From assembly GCA_965249925.1 (NCBI GenBank), contig OZ252260.1, positions 6,820,001 to 6,884,000 on the forward strand: 64,000 nt of DNA, read 5' to 3'. The position numbers and the translations under genes were made by a program. Positions 44,226 to 53,016 of this stretch are shown piece by piece (the first letter of the stretch is position 1; each line of letters begins with the position of its first letter). The notes beneath the pieces were generated by a model that was given only the letters and a program-made list of their open reading frames with translations, made no database searches and was not told the DNA's origin. Source of the stretch: Hoeflea_A sp965249925. GTDB lineage: Bacteria; Pseudomonadota; Alphaproteobacteria; Rhizobiales; Rhizobiaceae.

Positions 44226-45095
44226 ATGGCAACAGTTGCTTTTATTGGATTGGGCGTCATGGGCTACCCCATGGCGGCGCATCTGAAAACCAAGGGCAAC
44301 CATGAGGTCTGCGTCTTCAACCGCACCTCAGCCAAGGCCCAGAAATGGGTGGACGAATTCGGCGGTGCCATGGCGCCGACGCCGCGCGCCGCGGCCGAGG
44401 GCGCCGATTTTGTGTTCTCCTGCGTCGGCAACGACGACGATGTACGCACGGTCACCATCGGTGAGGAAGGCGCCTTCCACGGCATGAAATCCGGCGCCGT
44501 TTTGATCGATAATACGACCGCGTCGGCACAGCTGGCGCGCGAGCTCGATGCCGTTGCCCGTGAACGCGGCTGCGGTTTCCTGGACGCACCCGTATCAGGT
44601 GGCCAGGCCGGAGCTGAGAATGGCACACTCACCGTCATGGTCGGTGGTGATCAGGAGATTTTCGACAAGGCCAAACCGGTCATCGAAAGCTATGCCAGGA
44701 TGGTCGGCCTAATGGGTGGTGTCGGCAGCGGCCAGCTGACCAAGATGGTCAATCAAATCTGCATTGCCGGACTGCTGCAGGGTCTCGCCGAAGGCATTCA
44801 TTTCGGCAAGGCGGCGGGCCTCGATATCGCCGCGGTGGTCGACGTTATCTCGAAAGGCGCCGCCGGTTCCTGGCAGATGGAGCACCGTCACGAAACCATG
44901 GAGCGCGGCGAATACGAATTCGGATTTGCGGTCGACTGGATGCGCAAGGACTTATCGATCGTTCTGAACGAGGCGCACACCAACGGCGCAAGCCTGCCGG
45001 TTACCGCGCTGGTCGACCAGTTTTATCGCGAAGTACAGAAAATGGGCGGAAGTCGTTGGGACACCTCCTCGTTGCTCGCCCGCCTGGAACGTTAA
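44226..45095 (+). CDS. 3-hydroxyisobutyrate dehydrogenase-like NAD(P)-dependent oxidoreductase
   Basis: A 289-residue beta-hydroxyacid dehydrogenase. The N-terminal dinucleotide fold starts at once with F-I-G-L-G-V-M-G (5-12); the substrate-binding D-A-P-V-S-G-G near 119 and the catalytic Lys in G-Q-L-T-K-M-V-N near 170 are intact. The family includes 3-hydroxyisobutyrate and tartronate semialdehyde/glyoxylate reductases; which applies is uncertain. GGAGG lies about ten bases before the ATG. The next gene, an AlkD-like protein, begins two bases after its stop, suggesting co-transcription despite unrelated roles. Confidence 0.87.
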   Translation: MATVAFIGLGVMGYPMAAHLKTKGNHEVCVFNRTSAKAQKWVDEFGGAMAPTPRAAAEGADFVFSCVGNDDDVRTVTIGEEGAFHGMKSGAVLIDNTTASAQLARELDAVARERGCGFLDAPVSGGQAGAENGTLTVMVGGDQEIFDKAKPVIESYARMVGLMGGVGSGQLTKMVNQICIAGLLQGLAEGIHFGKAAGLDIAAVVDVISKGAAGSWQMEHRHETMERGEYEFGFAVDWMRKDLSIVLNEAHTNGASLPVTALVDQFYREVQKMGGSRWDTSSLLARLER

Positions 45096-45096
45096 T

Positions 45097-45822
45097 ATGG
45101 CAGGCGCAGACCCTGCGCCCGATTGGGATGCCGGGCAGGTCCTGGCCTGGCTGAAGGGACACGCGGCACCAGAGAACATCGACGGCATGGAGCGCTTTGG
45201 CATCGAAACGGATGCCGCCCTCGGAATCCCCAACGCGGTGCTACGGCCGTTTGCACGCAAGATAAAGCGCGATCACGATCGCGCCGAGACGCTGTGGCAA
45301 TCGGGTATTCGCGAGGCCCGCCTGCTGGCCTGTTTTACCGATGAGCCGAAGCGCGTGACCGCCGAGCAGGCGCTGCGCTGGGCCGCCGAATTCAATTCCT
45401 GGGAGGTCGTCGATCACGCCGCCGGGCTCTTCATCGAGGCCGGACTGCACGATACGCTCATTGAACCGCTTGTTCGCGATGAACGTGAATTCGTTCGGCG
45501 AACCGGTTTCGCGATGATGGCCTGGGGCGCTGTTCACTTGAAGAAGCAACCGGACACCGTCATGGAGGCCTGGCTGCCGCTCATCGAGCGGCACGCAGAC
45601 GATAACCGAAACTTCGTCAAGAAAGCGGCGAGTTGGGCGCTTCGGCAAATCGGCAAGCATTCGCTAGCCCTGCACAAGCCGGCCCTGGACCTCGCCGAAC
45701 GGCTCGCCGACAGCGACGACAAGGCTGCCCGATGGATCGGACGCGATGCCGTCAGGGTACTCTCAAGTCAAAAGACGATGGACCGGCTGCAATCCCGTTC
45801 AACACGTGAAGCGCAGCGCTGA
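45097..45822 (+). CDS. DNA alkylation repair protein (AlkD-like HEAT-repeat)
   Basis: A 241-residue all-helical protein of the AlkD family, whose members excise alkylated purines with a HEAT-repeat fold. Conserved features include G-I-P-N-A-V-L-R-P-F-A near residue 48, L-W-Q-S-G-I-R-E-A-R-L-L-A near 66 and the K-K-A-A-S-W-A-L-R-Q-I-G segment near 175. It starts two bases after the preceding dehydrogenase stop. It stands before a ligase/exonuclease pair, so the neighbourhood is repair-related. A T-run after a small GC hairpin follows its stop (45831-45836). Confidence 0.82.
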   Translation: MAGADPAPDWDAGQVLAWLKGHAAPENIDGMERFGIETDAALGIPNAVLRPFARKIKRDHDRAETLWQSGIREARLLACFTDEPKRVTAEQALRWAAEFNSWEVVDHAAGLFIEAGLHDTLIEPLVRDEREFVRRTGFAMMAWGAVHLKKQPDTVMEAWLPLIERHADDNRNFVKKAASWALRQIGKHSLALHKPALDLAERLADSDDKAARWIGRDAVRVLSSQKTMDRLQSRSTREAQR

Positions 45823-45860
45823 CGGGTTTTTTCATGGCATCGGTTTGTCTCGATAAATCC

Positions 45861-45874
45861 GTGACATATGTTAC
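45861..45874. promoter_or_regulatory. Imperfect palindrome upstream of the exonuclease gene
   Basis: GTGACATATGTTAC: six of seven base pairs symmetric, 31 bases before the ATG of the ligase-associated exonuclease. Possible operator; it does not match the alphaproteobacterial LexA pattern GTTC-N7-GTTC. Confidence 0.25.
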
Positions 45875-45904
45875 CGGATTTGACGAAGCTATGAAGCGCT
45901 GCCA

Positions 45905-46930
45905 ATGAGCGATCACTCTGCCGAGACGTGGATGCAGGTACGGCCCGAAGGGCTCTACTGCGTGCCGGCGGACGCTTATATCGATCCGCACGGGGCCGTA
46001 TCGAGGGCTATCGTCACCCATGGCCATGCCGACCACGCCAGGTCGGGTCACGCGACCGTTTTCGCCACGCCAGAAACGATCGACATTATGCGCACGCGCT
46101 ACGAAGACGGGTCCGTCGCCGGGGCGGTGCCGATGGCCTATGGTGAACACCGGAAGCTTGCCGACGACGTGACTCTATGGCTGGCTCCGGCCGGCCACAT
46201 CCTCGGCAGCGCCCAGGCTGTACTCGAGCATCGTGGGCAGCGCGTCGTCATATCCGGGGACTACAAACGTCACGCCGATCCCACCTGTGCACCTTTTGAG
46301 GTCGTGCCATGCGACGTCTTTGTGACCGAAGCCACCTTTGCGCTCCCGGTGTTTTCACACCCGCCGATCGAGCACGAAATGGCCAAGCTGCTGCGGTCGA
46401 TCGAGACCCAGTCCGATCGTACCCACCTCGTCGGCGTCTATGCGTTGGGCAAATGTCAGCGGCTGATGGTGGCTTTGCGTCAGGCCGGCTATGACCAACC
46501 GCTTTATGTCCATGGAGCGCTGGTCCGGCTGATCGAGCTCTACGAAGGCTACGGCCAGGAATTCGGCGACTGGCAACCGGTTGCTGAACTGAGCGCGGGA
46601 GAGCGGGAGACATTGCGTGGCAAGATCGTGCTCTGCCCGCCATCCGCACTGGCTGACCGGTGGAGCCGACGGCTGCCGGATCCGCTTCCCGCGATGGCAT
46701 CGGGCTGGATGCAAATCCGTGCCCGGGCGCGCCAGCGGCGGGCCGAGATGGCGCTGATTGTCTCCGATCATGCCGACTGGAACGACCTGTTGCGGACCGC
46801 GCAGGAAACCGGCGCCAGCGACGTTTGGATCACCCATGGACGTGTCGAGGCGCTGGAGCATGCGCTGCGCCAACGTGGCGTCCGGGCCAAGGCGCTCCAT
46901 CTTGTCGGTCGCGAAGAGGATGCCGAGTAG
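45905..46930 (+). CDS. Ligase-associated DNA exonuclease (metallo-beta-lactamase fold)
   Basis: A 341-residue MBL/beta-CASP nuclease of the type found beside bacterial ATP-dependent DNA ligases. The metal-binding motif H-G-H-A-D-H is near residue 39-44, a second His is in A-G-H-I-L-G-S near 98, S-G-D-Y-K near 118 supplies an Asp, and the C-terminal S-D-H-A-D-W completes the site. It is expected to trim DNA ends before ligation. Its stop overlaps the GTG of the ligase gene by one base. Confidence 0.9.
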   Translation: MSDHSAETWMQVRPEGLYCVPADAYIDPHGAVSRAIVTHGHADHARSGHATVFATPETIDIMRTRYEDGSVAGAVPMAYGEHRKLADDVTLWLAPAGHILGSAQAVLEHRGQRVVISGDYKRHADPTCAPFEVVPCDVFVTEATFALPVFSHPPIEHEMAKLLRSIETQSDRTHLVGVYALGKCQRLMVALRQAGYDQPLYVHGALVRLIELYEGYGQEFGDWQPVAELSAGERETLRGKIVLCPPSALADRWSRRLPDPLPAMASGWMQIRARARQRRAEMALIVSDHADWNDLLRTAQETGASDVWITHGRVEALEHALRQRGVRAKALHLVGREEDAE

Positions 46931-48528
46931 TGGAACGCTTCGCCCAGCTCCTCGACGATCTGTATTTCACCAACTCGACGCTGGCGAAGGAAAGGATCCT
47001 TGCCGACTATCTGACGACGACACCGGATCCACATCGCGGCTGGGCGCTTTCTGCAATCGGCGGGACGCTCAGCTTCGATCTGTTCAAACGCAACCTGATC
47101 GCCACGCTGATTACCGAGCGCATGGATCCAGATCTTTTCGCCATGTCCTACGACTATATCGGTGAACTGTCGGAGACCGTGGCACTGGCATGGCCGGTAT
47201 CCCCGGACGCGACGCGTCTGAACCGCTTGCCGCTGCTGGCCGAAGTGATCGCCGAGTTCAACAGCCGCGGCAAACTCGGCATTCGCGAGTACCTGGCAAC
47301 GTTGCTCGACAACATGACGCCACCGCAGCGATGGGCGCTTCTGAAGCTCGGAACGCGCGGTCTGCGCATCGGCATGTCGGCGCGCTCGGTGAAGCGAACG
47401 CTGGCCAATATGAAAGGCGTGGAGCTCGATGTCATCGAGGAGTTGTGGCACGGCGTCACCCCGCCCTATGAAGACCTGTTCGCCTGGGTCGACGGCCGCG
47501 GCCCAAAGCCTGACACCGGAAATGCCCTCACCTATTCTCCTGTCATGTTGGCGCATCCGATTGATGAAGAACGGGATTTCGACCGCATCGACCCGGCCAC
47601 CCACCAGGCTGAATGGAAATGGGACGGAATCCGCGTACAGATCGCCTCCAACGCCACCGGTGTACGCCTGTTCTCGCGCACCGGTGACGACATTTCGCAC
47701 AGCTTTCCCGATCTGCTGGACGCCGTCAGTTTCGATGCCGTGATCGACGGTGAACTGCTGATCCGCAAGGACGGCGAAATCGGCACTTTCAATGATCTGC
47801 AACAACGGCTGAACAAGAAGAAACCGTCGAACGCATTGATGCAGAGGCTGCCCGCCTTCTTCATAGCCTATGACATTCTGCGTCGCGGCCGGGACAGTGT
47901 GCGAGCGCTCCCATTGCGCCAGCGCCGCGAGATCCTCGCCGGCCTCCTGGAGGATGCCGATCCGCAGCGTTTTTCCATATCGGATCTTTTGCCCTTCAAG
48001 AACCGCGATGACCTTGCCACACTGCGCCAGCAGGCCGCCGAAACCGGCAGCCTGATGGAAGGTCTGATGATCAAGGACGTATCGTCCGCCTACGTCGCCG
48101 GCCGGCCCAAACACGCCTGGTACAAATGGAAGTGCGATCCCCACCTGCTCGATGCGGTGTTGATGTATGCGCAGCGCGGTCACGGCAAGCGCTCATCCTA
48201 TTTCTCCGACTATACCTTCGGTCTGTGGGGACCGGAGGGGCAGCTGCTGCCGATCGGCAAAGCCTACTTCGGTTTCACCGACGAGGAACTGAAGCAGCTC
48301 GACCGGTGGATCCGCAACAATCGGGTCGCGCGCTTCGGTCCGGTTCAGGAGGTCGAAAAGAAACTGGTCTTCGAAGTGGCTTTCGACAGCGCGCAAACCA
48401 GCACTCGACACAAGTCCGGTTACGCCCTGCGTTTCCCGCGCATCAACCGCATCCGCTGGGACAAACCCGCCGCGGAGGCAAACCGGCTGGAGGATCTGGC
48501 GCAGCTCGTCGGCGGGCAGACCTCCTGA
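46930..48528 (+). CDS. ATP-dependent DNA ligase
   Basis: A 532-residue ATP-dependent ligase of the LigC-like group linked to a dedicated nuclease. The N-terminal DNA-binding domain (1-200) is followed by the nucleotidyltransferase domain with catalytic Lys230 in E-W-K-W-D-G-I-R, then D-G-E-L motif III near 275, and the OB domain with the C-terminal motif near 455. The frame is open 90 codons upstream, but that overlaps the exonuclease gene; the GTG at 46930, sharing one base with the exonuclease stop, gives the normal length and N-terminus. The usual downstream partners (a ligase-associated DEXH helicase and a PdeM-type phosphoesterase) are absent; the next gene is a converging Lrp-like regulator. 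Confidence 0.92.
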   Translation: MERFAQLLDDLYFTNSTLAKERILADYLTTTPDPHRGWALSAIGGTLSFDLFKRNLIATLITERMDPDLFAMSYDYIGELSETVALAWPVSPDATRLNRLPLLAEVIAEFNSRGKLGIREYLATLLDNMTPPQRWALLKLGTRGLRIGMSARSVKRTLANMKGVELDVIEELWHGVTPPYEDLFAWVDGRGPKPDTGNALTYSPVMLAHPIDEERDFDRIDPATHQAEWKWDGIRVQIASNATGVRLFSRTGDDISHSFPDLLDAVSFDAVIDGELLIRKDGEIGTFNDLQQRLNKKKPSNALMQRLPAFFIAYDILRRGRDSVRALPLRQRREILAGLLEDADPQRFSISDLLPFKNRDDLATLRQQAAETGSLMEGLMIKDVSSAYVAGRPKHAWYKWKCDPHLLDAVLMYAQRGHGKRSSYFSDYTFGLWGPEGQLLPIGKAYFGFTDEELKQLDRWIRNNRVARFGPVQEVEKKLVFEVAFDSAQTSTRHKSGYALRFPRINRIRWDKPAAEANRLEDLAQLVGGQTS

Positions 48529-49014
48529 TCAGTCGGCCGAACGGCCTGAATCGACCATCATGTAGTCGAGCGGCAACTCGGTCGTGTATTTGATCTGTTC
48601 CATGGCGAAGGATGAAGAAACGTCGCGGATTTCGATCTTTTTGATCAGTCTTTGGTAGAAAGCGTCATAGGCAGCGATATCTGGCACCACGACCCGCAGC
48701 AGATAATCGACGTCGCCGCTCATTCGATAAAACTCCACCACCTCCGGGAAATCCGCGATCACCTCGGAAAACCGCATCAGCCATTCGTGCGAGTGGGAGT
48801 TTGTGCGGATGGCGACGAAGACCGTGACCTTGGCATTGATCTTCGTTTGGTCGAGCAGCGCCACACGCCGCCGGATCACACCCTCTTCCTCCAGCTTCTG
48901 AATGCGCCGCCAGCAGGGTGTGGTCGACAGTCCGACCTTTTTGGCGATATCAGCGACGGCCAGGGTCGAGTCCTCCTGCAACAGCCGCAGTATTTTTCGA
49001 TCCAGCCTGTCCAT
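48529..49014 (-). CDS. Lrp/AsnC-family transcriptional regulator
   Basis: A 161-residue feast/famine regulator with an N-terminal helix-turn-helix (L-S-T-T-P-C-W-R-R-I-Q-K-L-E-E-E-G-V-I near residue 28-46) and a C-terminal RAM ligand-binding domain (G-D-V-D-Y-L-L-R-V-V near 105). The ATG at 49014 begins M-D-R-L-D-R-K-I-L, the standard start; an open frame continues 34 codons upstream into sequence without family character. The target genes are not apparent from position; its stop abuts the ligase stop on the opposite strand. Confidence 0.9.
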   Translation of the reverse strand: MDRLDRKILRLLQEDSTLAVADIAKKVGLSTTPCWRRIQKLEEEGVIRRRVALLDQTKINAKVTVFVAIRTNSHSHEWLMRFSEVIADFPEVVEFYRMSGDVDYLLRVVVPDIAAYDAFYQRLIKKIEIRDVSSSFAMEQIKYTTELPLDYMMVDSGRSAD

Positions 49015-49155
49015 ATCCGGGCATCTCCGAGGTGCACTCCCGCCCAGCGGGAACATTATTGTCGCCACCGGTTCATATCGGAGGTCGACACAGAATTTCA
49101 ATCCAGATAAGCCCAATACGCAGAAGAAAATTTCGAAAATCCAGAGCGTGCCCCC

Positions 49156-49764
49156 TTACAGATGGCTGGCTATATCGGCCTGCATCCGGGGCAAGAGGTC
49201 GGTTTCGAACCACGGATTGCGCTTCAGCCAGGCATTGTTGCGCCAGGACGGATGCGGCAGCGGATAAACCAGCAATCCGTCTCGATGGGTGCGAATGCGC
49301 TTCCAGTCAGCCACCGTTTCGGTCAGGGTTTTTCGCCGCTGTGGCCCGAGATGATAAGCGTGCGCGTACTGACCGATGATTAAGATCAGCCGGACCGACC
49401 GCAGGGTTGTCATCACGCGATCGTGCCAGAGTTCGCGGCACTCGCGCCGTGGAGGCAGGTCGCTGCCTTTTGAGTCGAGACCCGGAAAACAAAAACCCAT
49501 CGGGACGATCGCGATTTTTTCTTCGTTGTAAAAGGTATCGCGGTCAATACGCATCCACTGCCTCAAGCGATCTCCTGACGGATCGTTGAACGGAATACCC
49601 GTGGCATGCACGCGTGTTCCAGGCGCCTGTCCACATATAAGCACCCGTGCTGCGTCGGAGAGCACGCAGACGGGACGCGGTTCGTGCGGCAGAGCAGCAC
49701 CATATTTCGGTGAGTCGCGGCACAGACGGCAAGCTTTGATCTGTGACAGCAGGTCCATCGACAT
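49156..49764 (-). CDS. Uracil-DNA glycosylase family protein
   Basis: A 202-residue protein of the UDG superfamily. It begins with C-R-L-C, then L-I-C-G-Q-A-P-G-T near residue 42 (motif A), I-P-F-N-D-P-S-G-D-R-L-R-Q-W near 57, F-P-G near 93 and the C-terminal H-P-S-W-R-N motif near 170. The pattern resembles single-domain small family members whose activity is not always tested. Upstream the GST gene stop overlaps its start (TGATG), so the two are coupled. An in-frame ATG two codons later is also possible. Confidence 0.83.
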   Translation of the reverse strand: MSMDLLSQIKACRLCRDSPKYGAALPHEPRPVCVLSDAARVLICGQAPGTRVHATGIPFNDPSGDRLRQWMRIDRDTFYNEEKIAIVPMGFCFPGLDSKGSDLPPRRECRELWHDRVMTTLRSVRLILIIGQYAHAYHLGPQRRKTLTETVADWKRIRTHRDGLLVYPLPHPSWRNNAWLKRNPWFETDLLPRMQADIASHL

Positions 49765-50375
49765 CAGGCTGTCGCACTCGGTCGGGACGACACGCGTTCA
49801 TACCAGCGCATCAGATTCGCCAAATGCTCAGGCCGTTCGATGCGTGCTGGTTTCAGCATGTCGATGCCCATCATCGCCGTGATATCGGCAATGGTGAAAC
49901 GATCACCGGCGATAAACCGGCGCTGGCTCAGCTCGGCGTTCATGAACTCCATGAGTTTCAATGCCTTGGGTCTGTTGGCTTCACCAAACTCCTGAACCTG
50001 AGGCACCTCCCATTCTTTCATTGCCGGGTGGGTGTGACGAAACGCATTGGCGACCGTCGCCAGGAAATGCAATTCCATCCGACGGTTCCACATTTCGACG
50101 ACCGCCCTATCCAGCGCATCGACACCCATCAGTGGCGGCTCCGGGTGCAACTCTTCGAAATAGCGGCATATTGCCACCGATTCGGTCAGGACCGTACCAT
50201 CATCAAGCACCAGGACGGGCAACCGTTGAAACGGATTGAGCGCCGTCACCTCCGGTGAGCGATGCTCCAGATTGGTCATGTCCACCGGTTTGCTCGGAAC
50301 CTCGATCCCTTTCTCGGCGAGAAAAATGCGCAGGCGCCGCGGATTGGGCGCGCGCCCACCGTCGTAGAGCAGCAT
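49764..50375 (-). CDS. Glutathione S-transferase
   Basis: A 203-residue cytosolic GST. Thioredoxin-like N-terminal domain up to about 80, with a glutathione-site segment V-L-T-E-S-V-A-I-C-R-Y near residue 60, and a helical C-terminal domain with F-T-I-A-D-I-T-A-M near 160. The ATG at 50375 follows AAGGGA on the coding strand; a longer frame to 50402 is less likely. Substrate unknown. It is coupled to the downstream UDG-like gene. Confidence 0.88.
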   Translation of the reverse strand: MLLYDGGRAPNPRRLRIFLAEKGIEVPSKPVDMTNLEHRSPEVTALNPFQRLPVLVLDDGTVLTESVAICRYFEELHPEPPLMGVDALDRAVVEMWNRRMELHFLATVANAFRHTHPAMKEWEVPQVQEFGEANRPKALKLMEFMNAELSQRRFIAGDRFTIADITAMMGIDMLKPARIERPEHLANLMRWYERVSSRPSATA

Positions 50376-50496
50376 GTCTGATTCCCTTTTGTGGTTCTTC
50401 ATGACGGTTAACGGGTTTGATAGCCAGCGTTTTCGCCTGCATCTTCGAGCCCCCTCCGGCAGTCGGTTCGGATCGCCGGAAGGTACTTCTTAATCA

Positions 50497-52071
50497 TTGA
50501 AGCCTAATCTGCCGACAGTGTCACAGGTTGAGTACGGTACGGAATTGGTCAGGTCAGGCGCAGACAAAAATATCGTCGACAAAACGCGGAGTTCCCGCAA
50601 CGCGGCGATAGCCCGGACCCTGCGCGCGACACGCGAACGCCTGCAGACCGACGGTTCACGCAGCGGACAATACGACCGCGAGCTGATGTCGATGTATATC
50701 AGTTCGTCAATCCATGGCGCCGCGGCTATGCCGGCGCTGGTTCTTCTGACGGCGGCCGTCAATATCCTCTATTTCAACGGACCCAACGTTTTCATATGGA
50801 CCCTGGTGACGCTGGCTGCTTACGCCCTGATGGCCTACCTGGCCAAGCGGGCGAGCGCTCAAAAGATCACCTTCGACGCCGCCAAGAGCCTGGAAAAGCA
50901 GTTCATCGCCGCCCACGCCATCGCGGGGCTCTCCTGGGCGATATTTGCTTATCAGCAGTGTCAGACCTGCACCGGGCAGGAGTTCGCGTTTTTCAAGGGC
51001 ATCGTTCTGTTGGTCGCCATAGCGGTGACCGCCATGTCGACTTTCACGCTTCGCCGCCTGCCGTTGATGATCTTCACCACTCCGATCATTCTGTTCGACC
51101 TCATCGGCTCTCCACCCAGCAACCCGATCGAAATGATCATCGTGGCGATGCTGATCGTGACCTTCGTGTTCTTCATCTTCGTTTCCAGCCGGCTCTACCA
51201 GGCCAATGTCAGCATGATGTCGATTCAGGCCGAAAAGGATTGGCTGATCGCTGAGCTGGAAATCGCCAAATCGACGTCCGATGAAGCACGGCGCCGGGCC
51301 GAAGAAGCCAACCTGGCGAAATCCCGTTTCCTGGCGTCCATGAGTCACGAGTTGCGCACACCGCTGAACGCGATCCTCGGCTTCTCCGAGGTCATCAAGA
51401 ACGAGGTGCTCGGGCCGCTGGGCAACGACACCTACAAGGAATACATCAGCGACATCCACCGCTCTGGCGGCCATTTGTTGCATCTGATCAACGAGATCCT
51501 CGACCTGTCACGCATCGAGGCGGGGCGCTATGAACTCAACGAGGAATCGATCAGCCTGATCAACCTTGCTGAGGATTGCATCGGTATGATCGACATGAAA
51601 GCGCAAGCGAAGGATATCACCATCAAGGCGCAGTTCGAGCAGGCGCTGCCGCGTATTTGGGCGGACGAGCGCTCGTTGCGGCAGGTGGTTCTCAATCTTC
51701 TTTCGAACGCCGTCAAATTCACACCGCAAGGTGGCGAGATCGGAATCAAAGCCGGCTGGACCGCCGGCGGCGGCCAATATGTGTCCGTCAAAGACAACGG
51801 ACCGGGCATTCCTGAAGATGAAATACCGATCGTGCTCTCGGCATTCGGTCAGGGCTCGATTGCCATCAAGAGCGCGGAACAGGGCACCGGGCTCGGCCTG
51901 CCGATCGTCCAGGCGATCCTTACCGAGCACGGTGGTGAGTTTACCCTTAAATCGAAGCTTCGCGAGGGGACCGAAGCGATCGCCATCCTGCCTCGCAACC
52001 GGGTGCTCATCGACGCACCGAGCATCGAGATGCCGGATCCCGACCGGAGCAGGCGCCGTTCCTTTGCCTGA
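50497..52071 (+). CDS. Membrane-bound sensor histidine kinase (PleC/PdhS-like)
   Basis: A 524-residue kinase. Residues 75-235 hold about five to six membrane helices, a coiled linker follows (245-275), then the HisKA domain with S-H-E-L-R-T-P-L-N and phospho-acceptor H284, and the ATPase domain with N-L-L-S-N-A-V-K-F (N box), D-N-G-P-G-I (G1) and G-T-G-L-G-L-P (G2). The region after the H box (I-L-G-F-S-E-V-I-K-N-E-V-L-G) resembles PleC/PdhS kinases that control the DivK-CtrA cell-cycle pathway. The start is a TTG at 50497 with GGAAGG 13 bases upstream, which is far; a later start is possible. No response regulator is next to it. Confidence 0.85.
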   Translation: MKPNLPTVSQVEYGTELVRSGADKNIVDKTRSSRNAAIARTLRATRERLQTDGSRSGQYDRELMSMYISSSIHGAAAMPALVLLTAAVNILYFNGPNVFIWTLVTLAAYALMAYLAKRASAQKITFDAAKSLEKQFIAAHAIAGLSWAIFAYQQCQTCTGQEFAFFKGIVLLVAIAVTAMSTFTLRRLPLMIFTTPIILFDLIGSPPSNPIEMIIVAMLIVTFVFFIFVSSRLYQANVSMMSIQAEKDWLIAELEIAKSTSDEARRRAEEANLAKSRFLASMSHELRTPLNAILGFSEVIKNEVLGPLGNDTYKEYISDIHRSGGHLLHLINEILDLSRIEAGRYELNEESISLINLAEDCIGMIDMKAQAKDITIKAQFEQALPRIWADERSLRQVVLNLLSNAVKFTPQGGEIGIKAGWTAGGGQYVSVKDNGPGIPEDEIPIVLSAFGQGSIAIKSAEQGTGLGLPIVQAILTEHGGEFTLKSKLREGTEAIAILPRNRVLIDAPSIEMPDPDRSRRRSFA

Positions 52072-52141
52072 TCGCTTGACACCGCAATTGGACGCGTGAA
52101 ACACCGGCGTTCCAGCAGCGGTCGATGGCAGAGCAAATGGC

Positions 52142-52960
52142 ATGATTCCCTTCAACGAACTCCTCTGGTTTATCGTCGTGTTGGCCGCAGCGAGCGCCAT
52201 CGCCGGTTTGCTTGCCGGCATGTTCGGGATCGGCGGCGGTGCGATTATCGTCCCGGTTCTCTACCAGGCCTTCACGCTGCTCGACACGCCAGAGGCGGTG
52301 CGCATGCATCTGTCGGTCGGAACGTCGCTGGCGGTGATTGTCCCGACGTCGATCAGTTCCTTTCGAGCACACTATCGCCGCAAGGCGCCTGATATGGCGC
52401 TCCTGAAGGGATGGCTCCTGGCAGTCCCGTTGGGCGTGGTGGCGGCGTCGATCGTCGTGGCTGACACACCCGGTGCTTTGTTGCGAACCATATTTGCAAT
52501 AATCACCGTGCTTGTCGGTCTGCGCATGATCTTCAATCGCGACAACTGGCGCCTGGGCAACAATCTACCCGGAAACCCGTTTCGCGCCCTTGCCGGCTTC
52601 GTGATCGGATTTCTGTCCGCTTTGATCGGTATCGGAGGGGGTATCCTCAACACGACGTTCATGACGCTCTATGGCCGACCGGTCCATCAGGCAGTGGCGA
52701 CATCCGCCGGCGTCGGCGTGCTGATATCGTTGCCCGGGCTGTTCGGTTTCATCTGGGCGGGTTGGGGAAATATGCAACTGCCGATCTATTCGACCGGTTA
52801 CGTCAATTGGATCGCAGTTGCCCTAACCATCCCAATGACCCTTGTCATGGCACCGGTCGGTGCCTATCTGGCACACCGGCTTGAACAGAAGCAGCTGGAG
52901 ATCGCCTTTGGTCTGTTCCTGCTGGCCGTGTCAGGACGCTTTTTTTGGAGCCTGCTTTAG
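52142..52960 (+). CDS. TauE/SafE-family anion exporter
   Basis: A 272-residue polytopic membrane protein, second TauE/SafE member in the window. The duplicated motif is clear: G-L-L-A-G-M-F-G-I-G-G-G-A-I-I-V-P near residues 20-36 and G-F-L-S-A-L-I-G-I-G-G-G-I-L-N near 155-169. This longer, glycine-motif form is more typical of the family than the copy at 8611. It lies 70 bases after the kinase gene. Substrate unknown. Confidence 0.87.
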   Translation: MIPFNELLWFIVVLAAASAIAGLLAGMFGIGGGAIIVPVLYQAFTLLDTPEAVRMHLSVGTSLAVIVPTSISSFRAHYRRKAPDMALLKGWLLAVPLGVVAASIVVADTPGALLRTIFAIITVLVGLRMIFNRDNWRLGNNLPGNPFRALAGFVIGFLSALIGIGGGILNTTFMTLYGRPVHQAVATSAGVGVLISLPGLFGFIWAGWGNMQLPIYSTGYVNWIAVALTIPMTLVMAPVGAYLAHRLEQKQLEIAFGLFLLAVSGRFFWSLL

Positions 52961-53016
52961 CTGGCCAGCAGCAAAAAGAGCTGCGCCGACGCCACAACAC
53001 GGATACTCAACAGATC

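Noticed and set aside
46768..48183. 471-codon open frame on the minus strand across the exonuclease/ligase genes
   Set aside because: It is antisense to a ligase with intact motifs, and its translation is Arg/Gln/His-rich without any recognisable domain: a shadow of GC-rich codon bias.
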